From Roridomyces roridus (lineage: Eukaryota; Basidiomycota; Agaricomycetes; Agaricales; Mycenaceae), in NCBI GenBank assembly GCA_029378245.1, contig JARKIF010000017.1, positions 1,228,402 through 1,292,401 of the forward strand: a DNA stretch of 64,000 bases, written 5' to 3'. Positions 21,246 through 32,681 of the stretch are shown here, in pieces (within the stretch, counting starts at the first letter, position 1; every line of letters begins with the position of its first letter). The notes below the pieces were generated by a model. The model was not told the DNA's origin, searched no databases, and saw only the letters and a program-made list of their open reading frames with translations. The position numbers and the translations under genes are program-made.

Positions 21246-24200
21246 CTAGAAGATCGTCGCGGGAAATGAGGTTTCGCCCTGGTAGCGTTCCTTGTTTGTA
21301 GAAAGACACAGAGATTTCCAATGGTACTGGTGGCGAGAATGGTCCTCATGCTGCACGACCGCATGCTCCGGCGGCAGCTTGTCAACGACCAGGCCGTATT
21401 GGCCAATGTGCGACACATCGTGGAGGGAATCCTCGCCGATAATCACGACGCCCTCATTCATGCGCTCATCGACACGAACCCCGTCTGAATGTGCCCTCGA
21501 CGGTGCAAGGCAACTGCCCGTAAACTTGACGGGGACCCCGCTCGGAGGCAGCCCGTAGACAGTCATCACACTGTCCTTCGTGTACTCCGTTGCGACCAAC
21601 AAAAAACCGCCCATTCCTTCTTTGCTCTTCTGTGTATCTCGGATGGTCAGTTTCCTGGTGCCTTTCGTCCTGGCGGTGATGTGCACCACGACCTCGAGGC
21701 ACTTGCCGACAAAACGGTTGCCCTGATAGAGCCAAGAACCGTCTGTCTCTCCGGGCAACTCGAAAGGCAACAAGGAACTTGAGGGGTCGGGCGGCGGAGT
21801 CAGTGGTCGTGCAGGCGGGAGAGCAGGGGCAGGAGGGAGAGACTCGGGCAGCTGGAAGGTGCGAGAATTCCAGCCGTGCTTGACATAGACGGCGCGGGAG
21901 AGCGGGATTTGGGTTCTACATTCAAATGAATATATGCAAAGGGAAGACATGCAAATTCACTTACTCCCATTCCACGATGTACTCGATAGGGACGTTTTCG
22001 ACCGGCGCGTGTTTGTCGTAGGAGACGGTGGCCAATATCCCTTCCAGATCATGTCGGCAGAGGCGAAGGAGCTCCTTGGCATTGTTAAGCTTCTCCCGCT
22101 GGCGACGGGCCTCGGAGTCATGGTCCCCCGTTATTATTCCTTTCAGTGTGCGCGACCCATAATTTGGAGCGATAATCTTGACTTCCAATCCTTCAAAACG
22201 CAGCCCCGTCTTCATCATCTTACGATTGAAATCCGTCAGATCTTCGCTGTGCTCTCGAGTTTTCTTGAGTGCCCCATTCGCCCGAGCCGAGATTACTGCC
22301 ACCAGTCGACGAGTGATATGCTCGTCGTCCTCGAGCTCGAGGTCCGTCGCCACCTTTAGTTCTTGGACGGCGTCCCACCACCGATTCTGCCTATACGCGT
22401 GCTCAGCCTTCGCCATGGCCATCAGCTTGCGCCGCGAGGTTATGCCGCCGGGGGCGGATTTTTTCTCAGACTTCATTAGCTTGTAGGCATCGTCAATGAG
22501 AGCTCGGAGTTTGAGCTCCTCGCGCTCGTGGTCTTGCTCAGTCAATGGACCCCAAGGAGTGATGCGCGTCCAGGACCCCGGATAATCCGACCAGTTGAAG
22601 TGGATTTCTGACTGAGGGACTTCCTTCATCTAGCATTCACGGTCAGTGGGCGCCCAGAGCGTTATTCAAGCACATACCAAGCCTCTCTTCGGATCGACAA
22701 GGATGGAAACCATGCCCAGCGATGGCTGCATCTCCGTCAGAAGACCGCCCTGGTCCTCGCCAGCCATCCATACCGAATCCCCTGGTAAGAAATATCTAGC
22801 GACGTGCCCGATCTCCACTTCTACAGGCTCTACCATCGACGGGTTCCCAATCCTGATGATGTGTCCTTCGATGGACTCGATGGTAGCCACCTCGTCTCGG
22901 TAGGGCCCATCGACCACAAGCACACGATCACAGATGCGGGGAACGGGGCCTGGGTCCAGAAGGTGTTGGCGCAGCTGCGAAATCGTGGGATGCGGGGTCT
23001 CAGATGGCCAGCCGACGAGCACGGCCACGAATTCGCCATGCTCGTTCTTCAGCAGGTGGTCGACCAATCCACTAAATTTGCAGTGGGGACCGTCAACGAC
23101 GAAGGCTCGATCGCCAGGACTGAGAGCGTAGGAGGTACGTCCCCAGTAAGGTTTTGCAAATCGGAGATGGGCACTTTTGAAGGGGCGGAGATCGTCGGCA
23201 GTGGGATGCACCACGGGGGCTGCTTTGCACGTCACTGGCTTGCGCTTGGTGCGGATTCGCAGGCCTTTCGGGTTTTCCGTCTGGTTTTCTGTCTCGTTCT
23301 CGGGGTTTTCCGTCTTGTTTTCGACGACGATGTTTGCGACGACGAAACGGCGTGCACTGTCATCCAGCACGTACGCTACCACACGGGGATCCTGTTCGAG
23401 TAAGACCCAATCTCCTTTGCGCACCAAAGGGTGTTTGGGTTTGGGGTCTTCGGCGAACGCGGGGTCGTTGGGTCTAACCTCTCGCATGACCTTGCGTATG
23501 TTCTGTCCGAGCTGGGGGTCAACGTCTTCCTCGGGGTACGCTGCTAAAGACGACGAAAGACCCTGCCGTCGTTGCTCCCGCTGATGCTCCTGCTGTAGGT
23601 CTTGTGCGTATCGTCGCTGCCTGCGTTTTCGCTGCTCCTGATCTTGCTGCAGTTGCAGCTCGTCCACCAGCCCGTCGAAGGGCTCCTCGTCGTCGTCGTC
23701 AATCTTGTACAGGTTCTGGTCATTGACGTTGAACGGCTGGTCGTCGACGATGAAATCTTTTTTCATTCATTCAGTCTCTTCGACATGAACTGACGAAGAC
23801 TTACCACCAGCAACACTGTTTTCGCCCTTGTCGTCTTCCTCACCGTCAGAGTCCTTCGCGGCCAAATCTAAGAAGCTCAACACCACGGCCGGAGGAGCTG
23901 CACGAGCAGGCACTTTTTTCGATTTGGGTTTGGGAGACGATGAACGGGCTCTTGTGGATTCGGATTTCGGAGACGATGAACGAGCTCGTTTCGATTTGGG
24001 CTTCTTCGAGCGTTTGGACTCTTCTATTATGGGAGAAGGTACATCGTCCTCAGCGCGCATGACCATGGCGTTCGCGCGGAGGTAGAAATCTATAGAATCC
24101 CCGTTGTCCTCGTCGTTACTCGCAACAAATGCTGGAACGTGTGAGCAGTCATACGAGAAATAAAAACAATACTGACCTCTATCCGCGGGCATCTCAATAT

Positions 24201-25245
24201 CGAGCGCGTCTTCGTCCTCGTCTTCTGAAACTGGGCCTTCACGGTCAGAGTTGTCGGCTGTGACGTCGAAAGGATTGTGGTCCTCTTCTGAGAAAGATCT
24301 GGTCAGCTTGAGGTTTGGGATTTGGCTGAAGTCCAGATTTACCTTCGTCGGACAAGGAGAGACGCTCTTCATCGCCACTATCAGGTCCTTGGAGGTCCAT
24401 TAACCGTGCTTCAAACTCGGACTCGGTGATCTAAGTATTCGGTCAGAGAGATTGGAATGAAATGAAAGAAAACGACAAACCTCTAACTCCTCTGACTCTG
24501 GGTCTGCATCATAATCCACCGCAGTCACTCCTAGTCCTGGATGCTCATCCTCCTCCTGCTCCGAGAGCCCCTCCACCCACGCTGTGATTCGGCGTAAAAC
24601 CCTGCGTCTTTTCCTCCATTGCCGTCTTTCATACGGCTCATCCTTCTGTTCTGCGTCTGAGGTCCTGCGCGCGCGTTTAGAAGGTGGAGGAGACTGTGAA
24701 ATGTTAGGAACGTGGACTGGGAACAGCTTCAAGACGTACGATGTATTCCGAGGGTCGTTTTGGAAGGCGAACGACGTATCGTTCTGGAGCGGAGGTAGAT
24801 GCCTCATAGTCGATATCCATGTTGTCGTCGTTGTCGAAAAGCTGCTAATAGATTGAGATCGTCACACAGAATGAGGGGCAAGGCATAGCGTACCTGGTGC
24901 GCGCCCAAGGTGCTGGTTTCCATTGCTTCGAGGGCTGTATTTAGCGGGAGAGCGAGAGTTGGGACGTGCTTGAAAGGAATCAGTCCAGATGGAAGTAAGC
25001 TACGAAAACGCGCGTACGAGTGGTGGGGAATTGGGCATGGGGAGCGCGGAATCGAGGAACGCGTCTCGCGAGGACGTGTCAGGGAGGATGGGCGGGGATG
25101 ATGCATGCTCGGGTGGGGCAGAGACGGAAGCGTCGTCGTTCGAAGGCATGGCAGTATTAGGGTCGGCGTATGTATTGGTGTCGCTGGCGGCGATGACGTG
25201 GCTTGGCGCGACGACGCCTTCAAGAGCCTCAGTATCAGCAGGCAT
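21246..25245 (-). CDS. KDZ-element cargo gene: large multi-KOW, Spt5-like protein, roughly 1,150 aa
   Basis: The start chosen is MPADTEALEGVV at 25245. The first half is acidic and disordered (DNDDNMDIDYEAS, SEDEDEDALDIEM, EEDDKGENS). It is followed by Gln/Arg-rich helix and then at least four KOW-like beta units: KGDWVLLEQDPRVVAYV, PGDRAFVVDGPHCKFSGLV, CDRVLVVDGPYRDEVATIES and PGDSVWMAGEDQGGLL. A central alpha-helical part (EREELKLRALIDDAYKLM) and a beta-rich C-terminus follow, ending in TAG at 21246. KOW repeats in Spt5 contact RNA polymerase and nucleic acid; here they sit on a transposon beside its transposase. The role is unknown, and transcription of the element or chromatin access is only a guess. 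Exon joins were checked by eye for most but not all of the introns. Confidence 0.65.
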
Positions 25246-25799
25246 GGGGCAGAGCAGGCAAGAGGGTACTAGGAGCTTGTCAGTGATACGCTCGTATACA
25301 GGATGCAGAATGCAGAATGTGTCGGGCAGCGCCAAGTATGTAGAACTTTTTTTTTCGTCGTTTTTCACAGCGCCTTGGGCGTAAACGGAGGGGAGACACG
25401 TCAGGCGACGAAGACAATGGTATTCAAACGACTATGTACGCTACTGACTACCGACGGAGGGCGGGCATACTCACGATAGGGCGGGATGGAGGTATGAGTC
25501 AAGCCGGAAAAGGTGGCTGTACACTGTACAGTATCAACAAGTGCAAGCTGAGGTCGCAGATCTTCGGGACTCGAGCCGTTGATTGATCACATCGACGGCT
25601 CGAGTGCCGAAGATCAGCGACGTCACCTGCCTACAAGTCAGGTGGCTGGCGGAGTTTGAAAGCCTTCGGCCACCTGGTCTTGACTCCCATGTCGGCGTCA
25701 CCGCTGGCTGGAGTCGGGCGGGGCGGAAGGGCCATGGGAGACGGAGATGGAGGGCCACAATGGGAATACGTAGTACAAGGAGCACTGGAGCCATGTGAG

Positions 25800-26740
25800 A
25801 GCAGAACGAGCAACAAAGAAGAAGAAAAAAGACCTCATGAGACGACACGCACCACCGACGACGCCGAGACCAGTTGTCGGGCGCCACAGATCTGAAATCA
25901 AGGCGTGCGCGGCGGGCTGCAAGGAGGACATACGACTAAGGAGAAGGCGAGGATGGGAAGAGTAAGTCCCCAGCGGTCAAGACGACTGAATCACTGACCT
26001 CAATCCACAGAGCTTGGGCCAGGCAGGCGTCGGGGCGCAGGCACGCGCGCTGAATCCAGTGGCAAGGGATGAGAGAGGAGGACATACTGCTAAGGACAAA
26101 CGTCCAAGGCTGGATGAAAAGAGTAAGTCCCCAGCGTGAAGACGACGATTGAATCACTGACCTCAATCCACAGAGCTTGGCACGCGCGCTGAATCCAGTA
26201 GCAAGGGACGAAAGAGAGGCAGGGGGGCTAGGGAGGATGAGTTTGAGGGACGACGGCGACAAGCCAATTACTGACTCAGGGCGCGACGTCCAAGGCTGGA
26301 TGGGATGAGACGGGCGAGAGAAGACTGGCTAGGGAGGGTGAGTTTGAGGGATGACGCTGAGAAGCCAATTACTGACCCTCATACTCAGGGCGCGACATCC
26401 AAGGCTGGATGGGATGAGACGGTCGAAAGAAGACTGGAGTTCCGGCCTGCGCGCCTTTTAACCACCTGAGACAAACGTCCAAGGCTGGATGAGAAGAGTA
26501 AGTCCCAGGCGTGAAGACGACGATTGAATCACTGACCTCAATCCACAGAGCTTGGCACGCCCGCTGAATCCAGTGGCAAGGGACGAAAGAGAGGCAGGGG
26601 GGCTAGGGAGGAGGAGCTTGAGGGACGACGGCGACGAGCCAATTACTGACTCAGGGCGCGACGTCCAAGGCTGGATGGGATGAGACGGGCAAGAGAAGGA
26701 GAGAAGACTGGAGTTCTGGCCTGCGCGCCTTTTAACCACC
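25800..26740 (+). CDS. Candidate Lys/Arg-rich gene with tandemly copied exons
   Basis: The plus strand shows splice-like units in which an exon ending RPRLDEK is followed by a 45-50 bp intron (GTAAGTCCC to TCAATCCACAG), then an exon reading ELGTRAESSSKGRKRGRG and closing with TGA. The second-exon unit occurs in good form at about 26174-26271 and 26551-26648, and in a diverged form at about 26011. No start codon or upstream exon is convincing (a basic frame with KKKKKDLMRRHAP at about 25810 is possible). Treat it as a possible gene or a decaying gene tail between the two large cargo genes. Confidence 0.3.
25945..26740 (+). repeat. Complex tandem repeat inside the KDZ element
   Basis: Repeated blocks include GAGTAAGTCCC..TCAATCCACAG (about 25955, 26121 and 26493), CGTCCAAGGCTGGATG (about 26098, 26289, 26396, 26476 and 26661) and GCTAGGGAGG (about 26228, 26330 and 26605). 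The arrangement looks like repeated duplication of an intron-containing unit. Confidence 0.7.
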
Positions 26741-26799
26741 TCAGACAATGGCAGTGTATTCCCATTTCTGACCGAATGAATTTGTCGATAAATCACTCC

Positions 26800-26922
26800 A
26801 TTGTGCGATGGTCTCGCGCGCGCGCGCCTCATTGTCCTCCCAAGCGACCCAAGCGTCATTCCGCAGCATCACGGGAAATCTTCGACACCATTGTACGGTG
26901 GTTTTACGTGCCTTATTGTCCG
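26800..26922. promoter_or_regulatory. ATTGTNCG cluster upstream of the acidic-protein gene
   Basis: Exact matches at 26800-26807, 26890-26897 and 26915-26922 and a near match at about 26831. Two of them are followed by CAAGCGAC within 12 bp. The cluster is 90-215 bp before the ATG at 27014. Confidence 0.6.
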
Positions 26923-27013
26923 CGCAAGCGACGCGACCAACGCTGAATTACTTTGACCACAAACCAAGACCCATCTTCCTCTAGCCAACACCCATCTTCA
27001 CAACAACAACCTC

Positions 27014-28792
27014 ATGTCCACTGTCCCTGTACGCAGGAGCGCGCGTCAAGCCGAAAAACCAGTTCCGCTCACCGAAGAGCCCAAGAAAAAAACCAATCCC
27101 AAGAAAAAGAAGACGGCCCCCGCGGTATTTATCTCAGTTCTTGCCCGGGCTTGGGTTTCTTACAATTTGTCGGACTCAGAAAAATCGCCAGACGGGCAAG
27201 AAGGTCAATCCCAAGGTCGAAGGACCAAGGCACGGCCGGAACCTCAGAAGTGGCCAGAACGCCGACGAGGTACGCGCGCGCAGACACAGGCTTCCCCATA
27301 ATAACTTACGCGTTGTGCAGCAGCAGGCTGGTCCAGACGAAGAGCCCGAAGAACAGGAACCCGCCATCGATGCCGATGTGCAAATGGAAGACGCTGCAGG
27401 CCTTGACGAGAACACAGTGCGTATCCTGCCATTATCCTCGGATTCTTCGGCTCATAGCTGTCGCAGCACGACTCACAGCCTCTCTCTGTCGTCGAAGAGC
27501 ACATCCCTGATGTTCTTCAGGATGCTGGCGTCCCCATCCCCGACGAAGTCCCCGAGCAAGACCTTCTCCTTGACGAAGAGGAGGAAGATGATGCCGCCCC
27601 CGTCGTCCCTCAGCAAGACCTCCTCCTTGACGAAGAGGAGGAAGACGACTTCGTCCCCATCGTCCCTGAGCAAGACCTCCTCGACGAAGAGGAGCAGCAG
27701 CCTCTCGTCGAGCCCAACTCTCCAGTCGCAGTATGTGGCATGTATTGGCCTTGGCTGCGTATGCTAACCTCTTTACAGCGCAAATCACGCTCTCCTACGC
27801 CTTTCGTCGACGACGAGGACATCGACCTACCCATACGCCCGCAGGGTGATCTCGACGACCCTTTCGACGACTTTGACTTCAAGAACCAGTGCGCTGACTT
27901 TGACCTCGACGGAGACGACAATTCTGGGGTCGACGAGAGCGCTGAGCGGCAGGTCGAGCTGGAGGAACGCCGACCGGTATGTGTTTCACTGAGGGGCGCG
28001 ACGTGAGACTAATATGCATGGTATTCAGCATTCTGAACGGATGCGCAAAGCCATGGATCGCCTAGCTGAGGAGACGCGCGCGGAAAAGGAGAGCCAACGC
28101 CACGAACTTGACCAAGAGAACGATGATGTTGACCCCAAGGTCAGTGTTTCCATTGACCAAGCGTTGTCTATACTTACTGAAAGGACCAGCGCGCTCTCGC
28201 TAAGGTCGCGCCGCCTCCGAAGCTGGATTTGACGCTACTCGTGAAACAGCAGCAGCAGCGTAAACGTGAGAGGCAGCGCCCACCTCTGCCACCCACCCCT
28301 GCCCGTCCGTCTTCCCTCCCTCCTTCGTCGCCATCCCCACAGGGCGGAGACGAATCCCCCACAAGGCCTCCCGGTCTCCCCTCTCGCCGCAAAGCCACTC
28401 TTCCCAACGCGCCACAAACTTGGCTGGATCGTGCGGAGGCGTATCAACAGCTGCAGCAGCGAGGACCGGGAGAGCATCTGCGGATGCAGCCTTCTCCTGC
28501 CACACGTGTGCTTCGGAATCGCAACGCCGCCGTCGGTCTTGACGCTAAGGACGACGACGACGACGACGACAGGTCGGTCTCGGACTTCAGCACGACCGAG
28601 GCCGACACTCGAGCTCGATTGGAGAAGGAGTGCCCAGCCGCGGTGGACTACGAGGAGCAGGATGAAGAAGACTTTGAAGCCATGGAGGCAGAAACAACGG
28701 CAAGGGCCAAACGCAAGGGCAAGTCCAAGGCCGTCGAGGAAGACGCCGAGTCGCACGCGGGTGAAGATGAGGAGGGCGAACCAGAGTCGGAG

Positions 28793-28823
<31 letters not shown>

Positions 28824-30807
28824 TCGCTTGGGACCTCAAGCCGGGGCCGTTGGGGGAGGAGGACCTCGAAAAGGCCCATGAGGCGCGTCGTGCGTACCAG
28901 AAAGCCATGCACAACATTGCGCGTGGCGCTGGCAAGCGAGTATCCGCTCTGTTCAAGGCGGTGGGCGACCACAAAACGCGGTCGAGGACGGATAACCCCT
29001 GGAACGCGTTCCAAGTCAAGTATCGCGTCGACCACCCGAAACCCAAAGAAAGTGCGTCATTTCTGTCTGCCGGTCGCACTTGTTTCCAATACTGATTTTC
29101 GCCTCTTCATAGTGAGCGTGGATGAATACAAGGGCCAATGCAAAGACGCGTATGCCGCGCTTTTTGAAGACATCCCAGAAGACGACGAGAAGACACGGAA
29201 TGAGATCAAGTCGGGGTTACTGGCGTGGTACGCCGGTATCACAGCAGTGGTATTGGAGGGGAGGAAAGCAAGCGGCCACGGACGCGCTGTCATGAACAAG
29301 GTCGTTAAGCCTTTCATCCGGGAGGTAAGACCACGCTCGTCTTTACTTGGGTCTTATACTAATATATTCTCTTAGAGTACTCTGACATACCAGACCAGCG
29401 ACGTGGACGTCTTCGGCTTCGCCATCGATTCATTCACGGCCGAGGCAGTCATTTGGGGTGGCTCACCAGATTTCTTTACCCTGCACGCTAGCTACGAAAC
29501 GGCTATCAAGACCAAGCTACTCGACTTCTCAGCAATGCTAAGGTGCGTCTGTACGTCCACCCCCCGATGAGACCCAACTGATTGCACGTAGAATGGTCAA
29601 GATGGCGCGACGTGAGGCAGAAGGCAGCGATGCTCAGCCTGTCATCATCGATTTCACCCCGCACCCTGGGGACAAGAAGCCCGACGTATTCACGCGCACC
29701 ATTGGGCGTCTGTTTCTGAATAGTGCTTGTACGTCGTCGCCATCCACCCTTGCCGTGATGGCGTTCTCACCGCTATTGTATAGGTCTCGTTTTCCGCGAG
29801 CGCAACAAAGAGCCTCCTTCAAAATTGATGAGAAAGTCGCAGTTCTCTTGGACGTTCGCCGATGTCGCAGTTACCTATCACCTGCGCATCAAGAACTGGC
29901 CGATCGCGCTCAAGAGCTCACACCCGGGCAAGTCCTTCAGCTTGAAGAGCATCAAGGGCGACGCCAAGAAACAATGGTACAAGCTCTGGGAGGCAATGAA
30001 GGCGAAATACCACGGCGAGAATGATGAGGAAGACGACGACGATGATACGGTAGAAATTGAGTCATGGAGTGAGGGTGAGTCAGCTACTCTCCAGATATAT
30101 CACTTTAATCTGACAATGACGCAGAGGAAATGGCGCTCGAGGGCGCGGCTCTGGCCAAGGTACCCATCATCACGGGTGTGGACGGGTCGACCCTCCTCTA
30201 CGCCAAGGATGCCCCCAAGCTCATCAAGCAGCTCGGTGGCGTCGATTTGAGCGACGAGGAAGACGGTGACAACGACAAGGATGCGCGCGCGCAGGACGAA
30301 GAGGAGGACAATAGGGTAGAGCGTCCTCAGCGCCCGCTGCCCCGTCGGCCTCGTCAGAAACAGGCAGCAGCAGCGGACACGGAGGAGGAACGTCCTTCAG
30401 GTAGCGCGCAGCCTTCCCGCAAGAGAGCCGCCGCGGGTCCTCCCGAGGAAGAACCAGCCCCGAAGCGTCCCACTCCTCCCGCCCCGATCACTCAAGGGGA
30501 CGTTGGCGCTCCCTCGACCTCCCGCCTTACCCTTCCTATGGCGATCAATCACGGCAAAGAGCGAGAGTCCAGTCCGGTCACACCGACGATGTGCCGGTGG
30601 GTTAACGGTACGCGGCGCTCCAAGCCATTCCCTGTGGACGATCTGAGTCCTGTGGCGGCGGGCAAGACCTTCGCAGCGGAGGAATATGCGAGCGTGGAGG
30701 TTTCCAACGGGGAGGAATGGATTCCGTTGCCCCAAGGTATCGTGCCGATCTTGACGGATGAGCAAGCCAAGGTGGCAGCGTTTTATCGAAAACTCTTGAA
30801 GTTCTGA
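27014..30807 (+). CDS. KDZ-element cargo gene: large acidic nuclear-type protein, about 1,050 aa
   Basis: The start is MSTVPVRRSARQAEK, with a basic, nuclear-localisation-like leader (KKKTNPKKKK). About ten exons follow. An early repeat has three copies of VP(E/Q)QDLLLDEEEEDD. Then come a Pro-rich stretch, an Asp tract and a Glu/Asp tract, and a globular core (NPWNAFQVKYRVDHPKP, YAALFEDIPEDDEKTRNEI, VDVFGFAIDSFTAEAVIWGG, WTFADVAVTYHLRIKNWP). The C-terminus is disordered and ends ILTDEQAKVAAFYRKLLKF with TGA at 30805. The core resembles an uncharacterised agaric protein family; I cannot name it or give it a function. The gene is convergent in orientation to nothing in the element and is the only one clearly on the plus strand. 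Confidence 0.65.
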
Positions 30808-31019
30808 GAATATGGAATATGTATACATGTGTAATATGATACTTGCTTGACCTCCTGCATTGATTCCAAGAAAACTGCCTAATTCGGACGATATCGGTTG
30901 TTGTGGCACATTGTTTGGTCAGCACAGCAATCATCGAATTCGGAAATGCCGAGTTGCTTGACAGCCTGCTTCTTTGTACAGATATTCTATGGAGAGGATT
31001 GAGTTGCAAAGGCGTACCT

Positions 31020-31345
31020 TGTAGGTTTCTTTTGCTTGGATTTCTCAGTGGAAGGGACGCAACTAGAAGCTCGTACTCGACCGACTGCTAATGTCTTTCT
31101 GGCTCAGTGGTAACTTGCTCGCTTATACTCACTGTTTCAACACTTACGGTCACCAGTTCAACCCCTGGCTCTGTCATTCTTTTTGGGACTCACCTTCTTT
31201 CGTTTGATTTCTCATGGTAAGGGACGCACCTAGAAAATCATGCTCTACTTGTTTGCAATGCCTTGTTGCCGCAGTGGTAAAGTTGCCTGGTACCCATCAG
31301 TGTTTGTGGTCAGCCGTTCAATTCCCGCTTCAGCACCCTTTTTGT
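31020..31345 (+). repeat. Dimer of tRNA-derived units, right end of the KDZ element
   Basis: Two tandem units of about 165 bp share GGACGCAACTAGAA-type starts. They carry an A-box-like TGGCTCAGTGGTAAC or GCCGCAGTGGTAAAG and a B-box-like GGTCACCAGTTCAACCCC or GTCAGCCGTTCAATTCC. Acceptor stems do not close, so they are SINE-like relics and not tRNA genes. Confidence 0.55.
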
Positions 31346-31388
31346 GCCACTGAACTTTTGTGGCTTCGCTTGAAGCCATAACAGAGCC

Positions 31389-31893
31389 AGGTGGGTATAC
31401 TCACAAAGAAGAACTTGAGGTGGGTATACCTACCCAGAATCATGGTTTCGGTGGGTATACCCACCTTGCTGGGGCAGGGGAGTGGGTACACCCACCTGTG
31501 CTTTTGGAAGGGTGGGTATACCCACCTCTCGTGTTTGAAGAGTGGGTATCCCCACCTCACAAAGATGGAGAGGTGGGTGTACCCACTTCTAAACAGGAGA
31601 GAGTGGGGATACCCACCTTGCCAAAAACACAGTGGGTGGGGATACCCACCTTGCGTTGGTGGGAGTGGGGATACCCACCGTGAGGGTCTTCACCTTTTTC
31701 GGGATACCCTCGGTGGGATACCCACTCTGTCCAATGTGAGGTGGGTATACCCACAGCGAGTATCCCCACTTTGCAAATGGAATGGCGGGTATACCCACAG
31801 CGGGTATCCCCACTTTGCAAATGGCATGGTGGGTATACCGACGGTGAGTATGCTCACCTTGCAAATGAGATGGTGGGTATACCCACAGTGAGC
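31389..31893. repeat. Right array of near-palindromic GTGGGTATACCCAC sites
   Basis: About 20 sites. Ten consecutive ones begin at about 31391, 31419, 31451, 31482, 31512, 31542, 31573, 31603, 31633 and 31665, so spacing is 28-32 bp, near three turns of B-DNA. The last third switches to paired sites (about 16 bp apart inside a pair). The spacers differ from one another and from those of the left array. Confidence 0.85.
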
Positions 31894-32319
31894 ATGTGTG
31901 CCCATGGTGCAGACCAGCCAAATTTTCCACCTGGTATGGTGTCTTGTATAATTAATTCCTGAAGGTTGTTGTCCCTCGATCGATTGATATTAGCATATGT
32001 GCCAACACGGCTGTTTAAGTATGGCGAGAATCACCCTGGCTAATACTAATAGTAATGCAACAACAGACACGAGAAGGATACAAAAAGCAAGCATACTGTC
32101 AGCCACTATCCATGACCTGGGACCAGCTGTATGGTACGTGTGCCACAATGGCAAAAGCAAGCTGGATATGAAACCCAACGTCAATTGGACAGGAAATATG
32201 ACGATTGGACTGGGCCATCAGCTACTAGCCCAGCAGTAGGAAGAGGCCCAAAGATGAGCCCATAATTGTGGTAAAATTGCAAAAGCGAGTTGACTATGAG
32301 CAGCCCAGCAGCAGGGACA

Positions 32320-32681
32320 AAAACCGCCCAGACAGTACAGCACCAAAATTGGTCAAAACAACCTGGGCTGCTAGCCACCAGCCAGGGGGCCACACGAAAA
32401 CCGCCCCATACAGCCGTGAAAATCGCCAAAACGAGCTGGGCTACTAGCCACCAGCCAGGGGCCGGCATCAGGCACGAAAACCACCCCGTACAGCCCCAAA
32501 ATCCCCAAAACGAGCTGGGCTACTAGCCACCAGCCAGGGCCAGCAGCAGGCACGAAAACTGCCCCGTACAGCTGTGAAAATCCCCAAAACGAGCTGGCCT
32601 GCTAGCCACCAGCCGGGGGCCACAAGCAGGCACAAAAACCGCCCCATACAGCCCCCAGAATCGCAAAAACGAGCTGGCTCG
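32320..32681 (-). repeat. Tandem units of about 83 bp in right terminus
   Basis: Inverted counterpart of 14429-14790. The outer units are identical in order and the inner ones diverge differently from the left end. Confidence 0.7.

Noticed and set aside
28235..29035. 266-codon minus-strand ORF
   Set aside because: Antisense of the Asp/Glu/Arg-rich exon of the acidic cargo protein, which is open in several frames because of its composition.
27014..30807. TET/JBP dioxygenase as KDZ cargo
   Set aside because: KDZ elements and TET/JBP genes co-occur in mushrooms, but I see no HxD..H dioxygenase pattern in any cargo gene here.
31389..31893. CRISPR-like regular array
   Set aside because: Spacing is regular, but the repeats are 14 bp palindromes within transposon ends of a eukaryote, with no cas genes.
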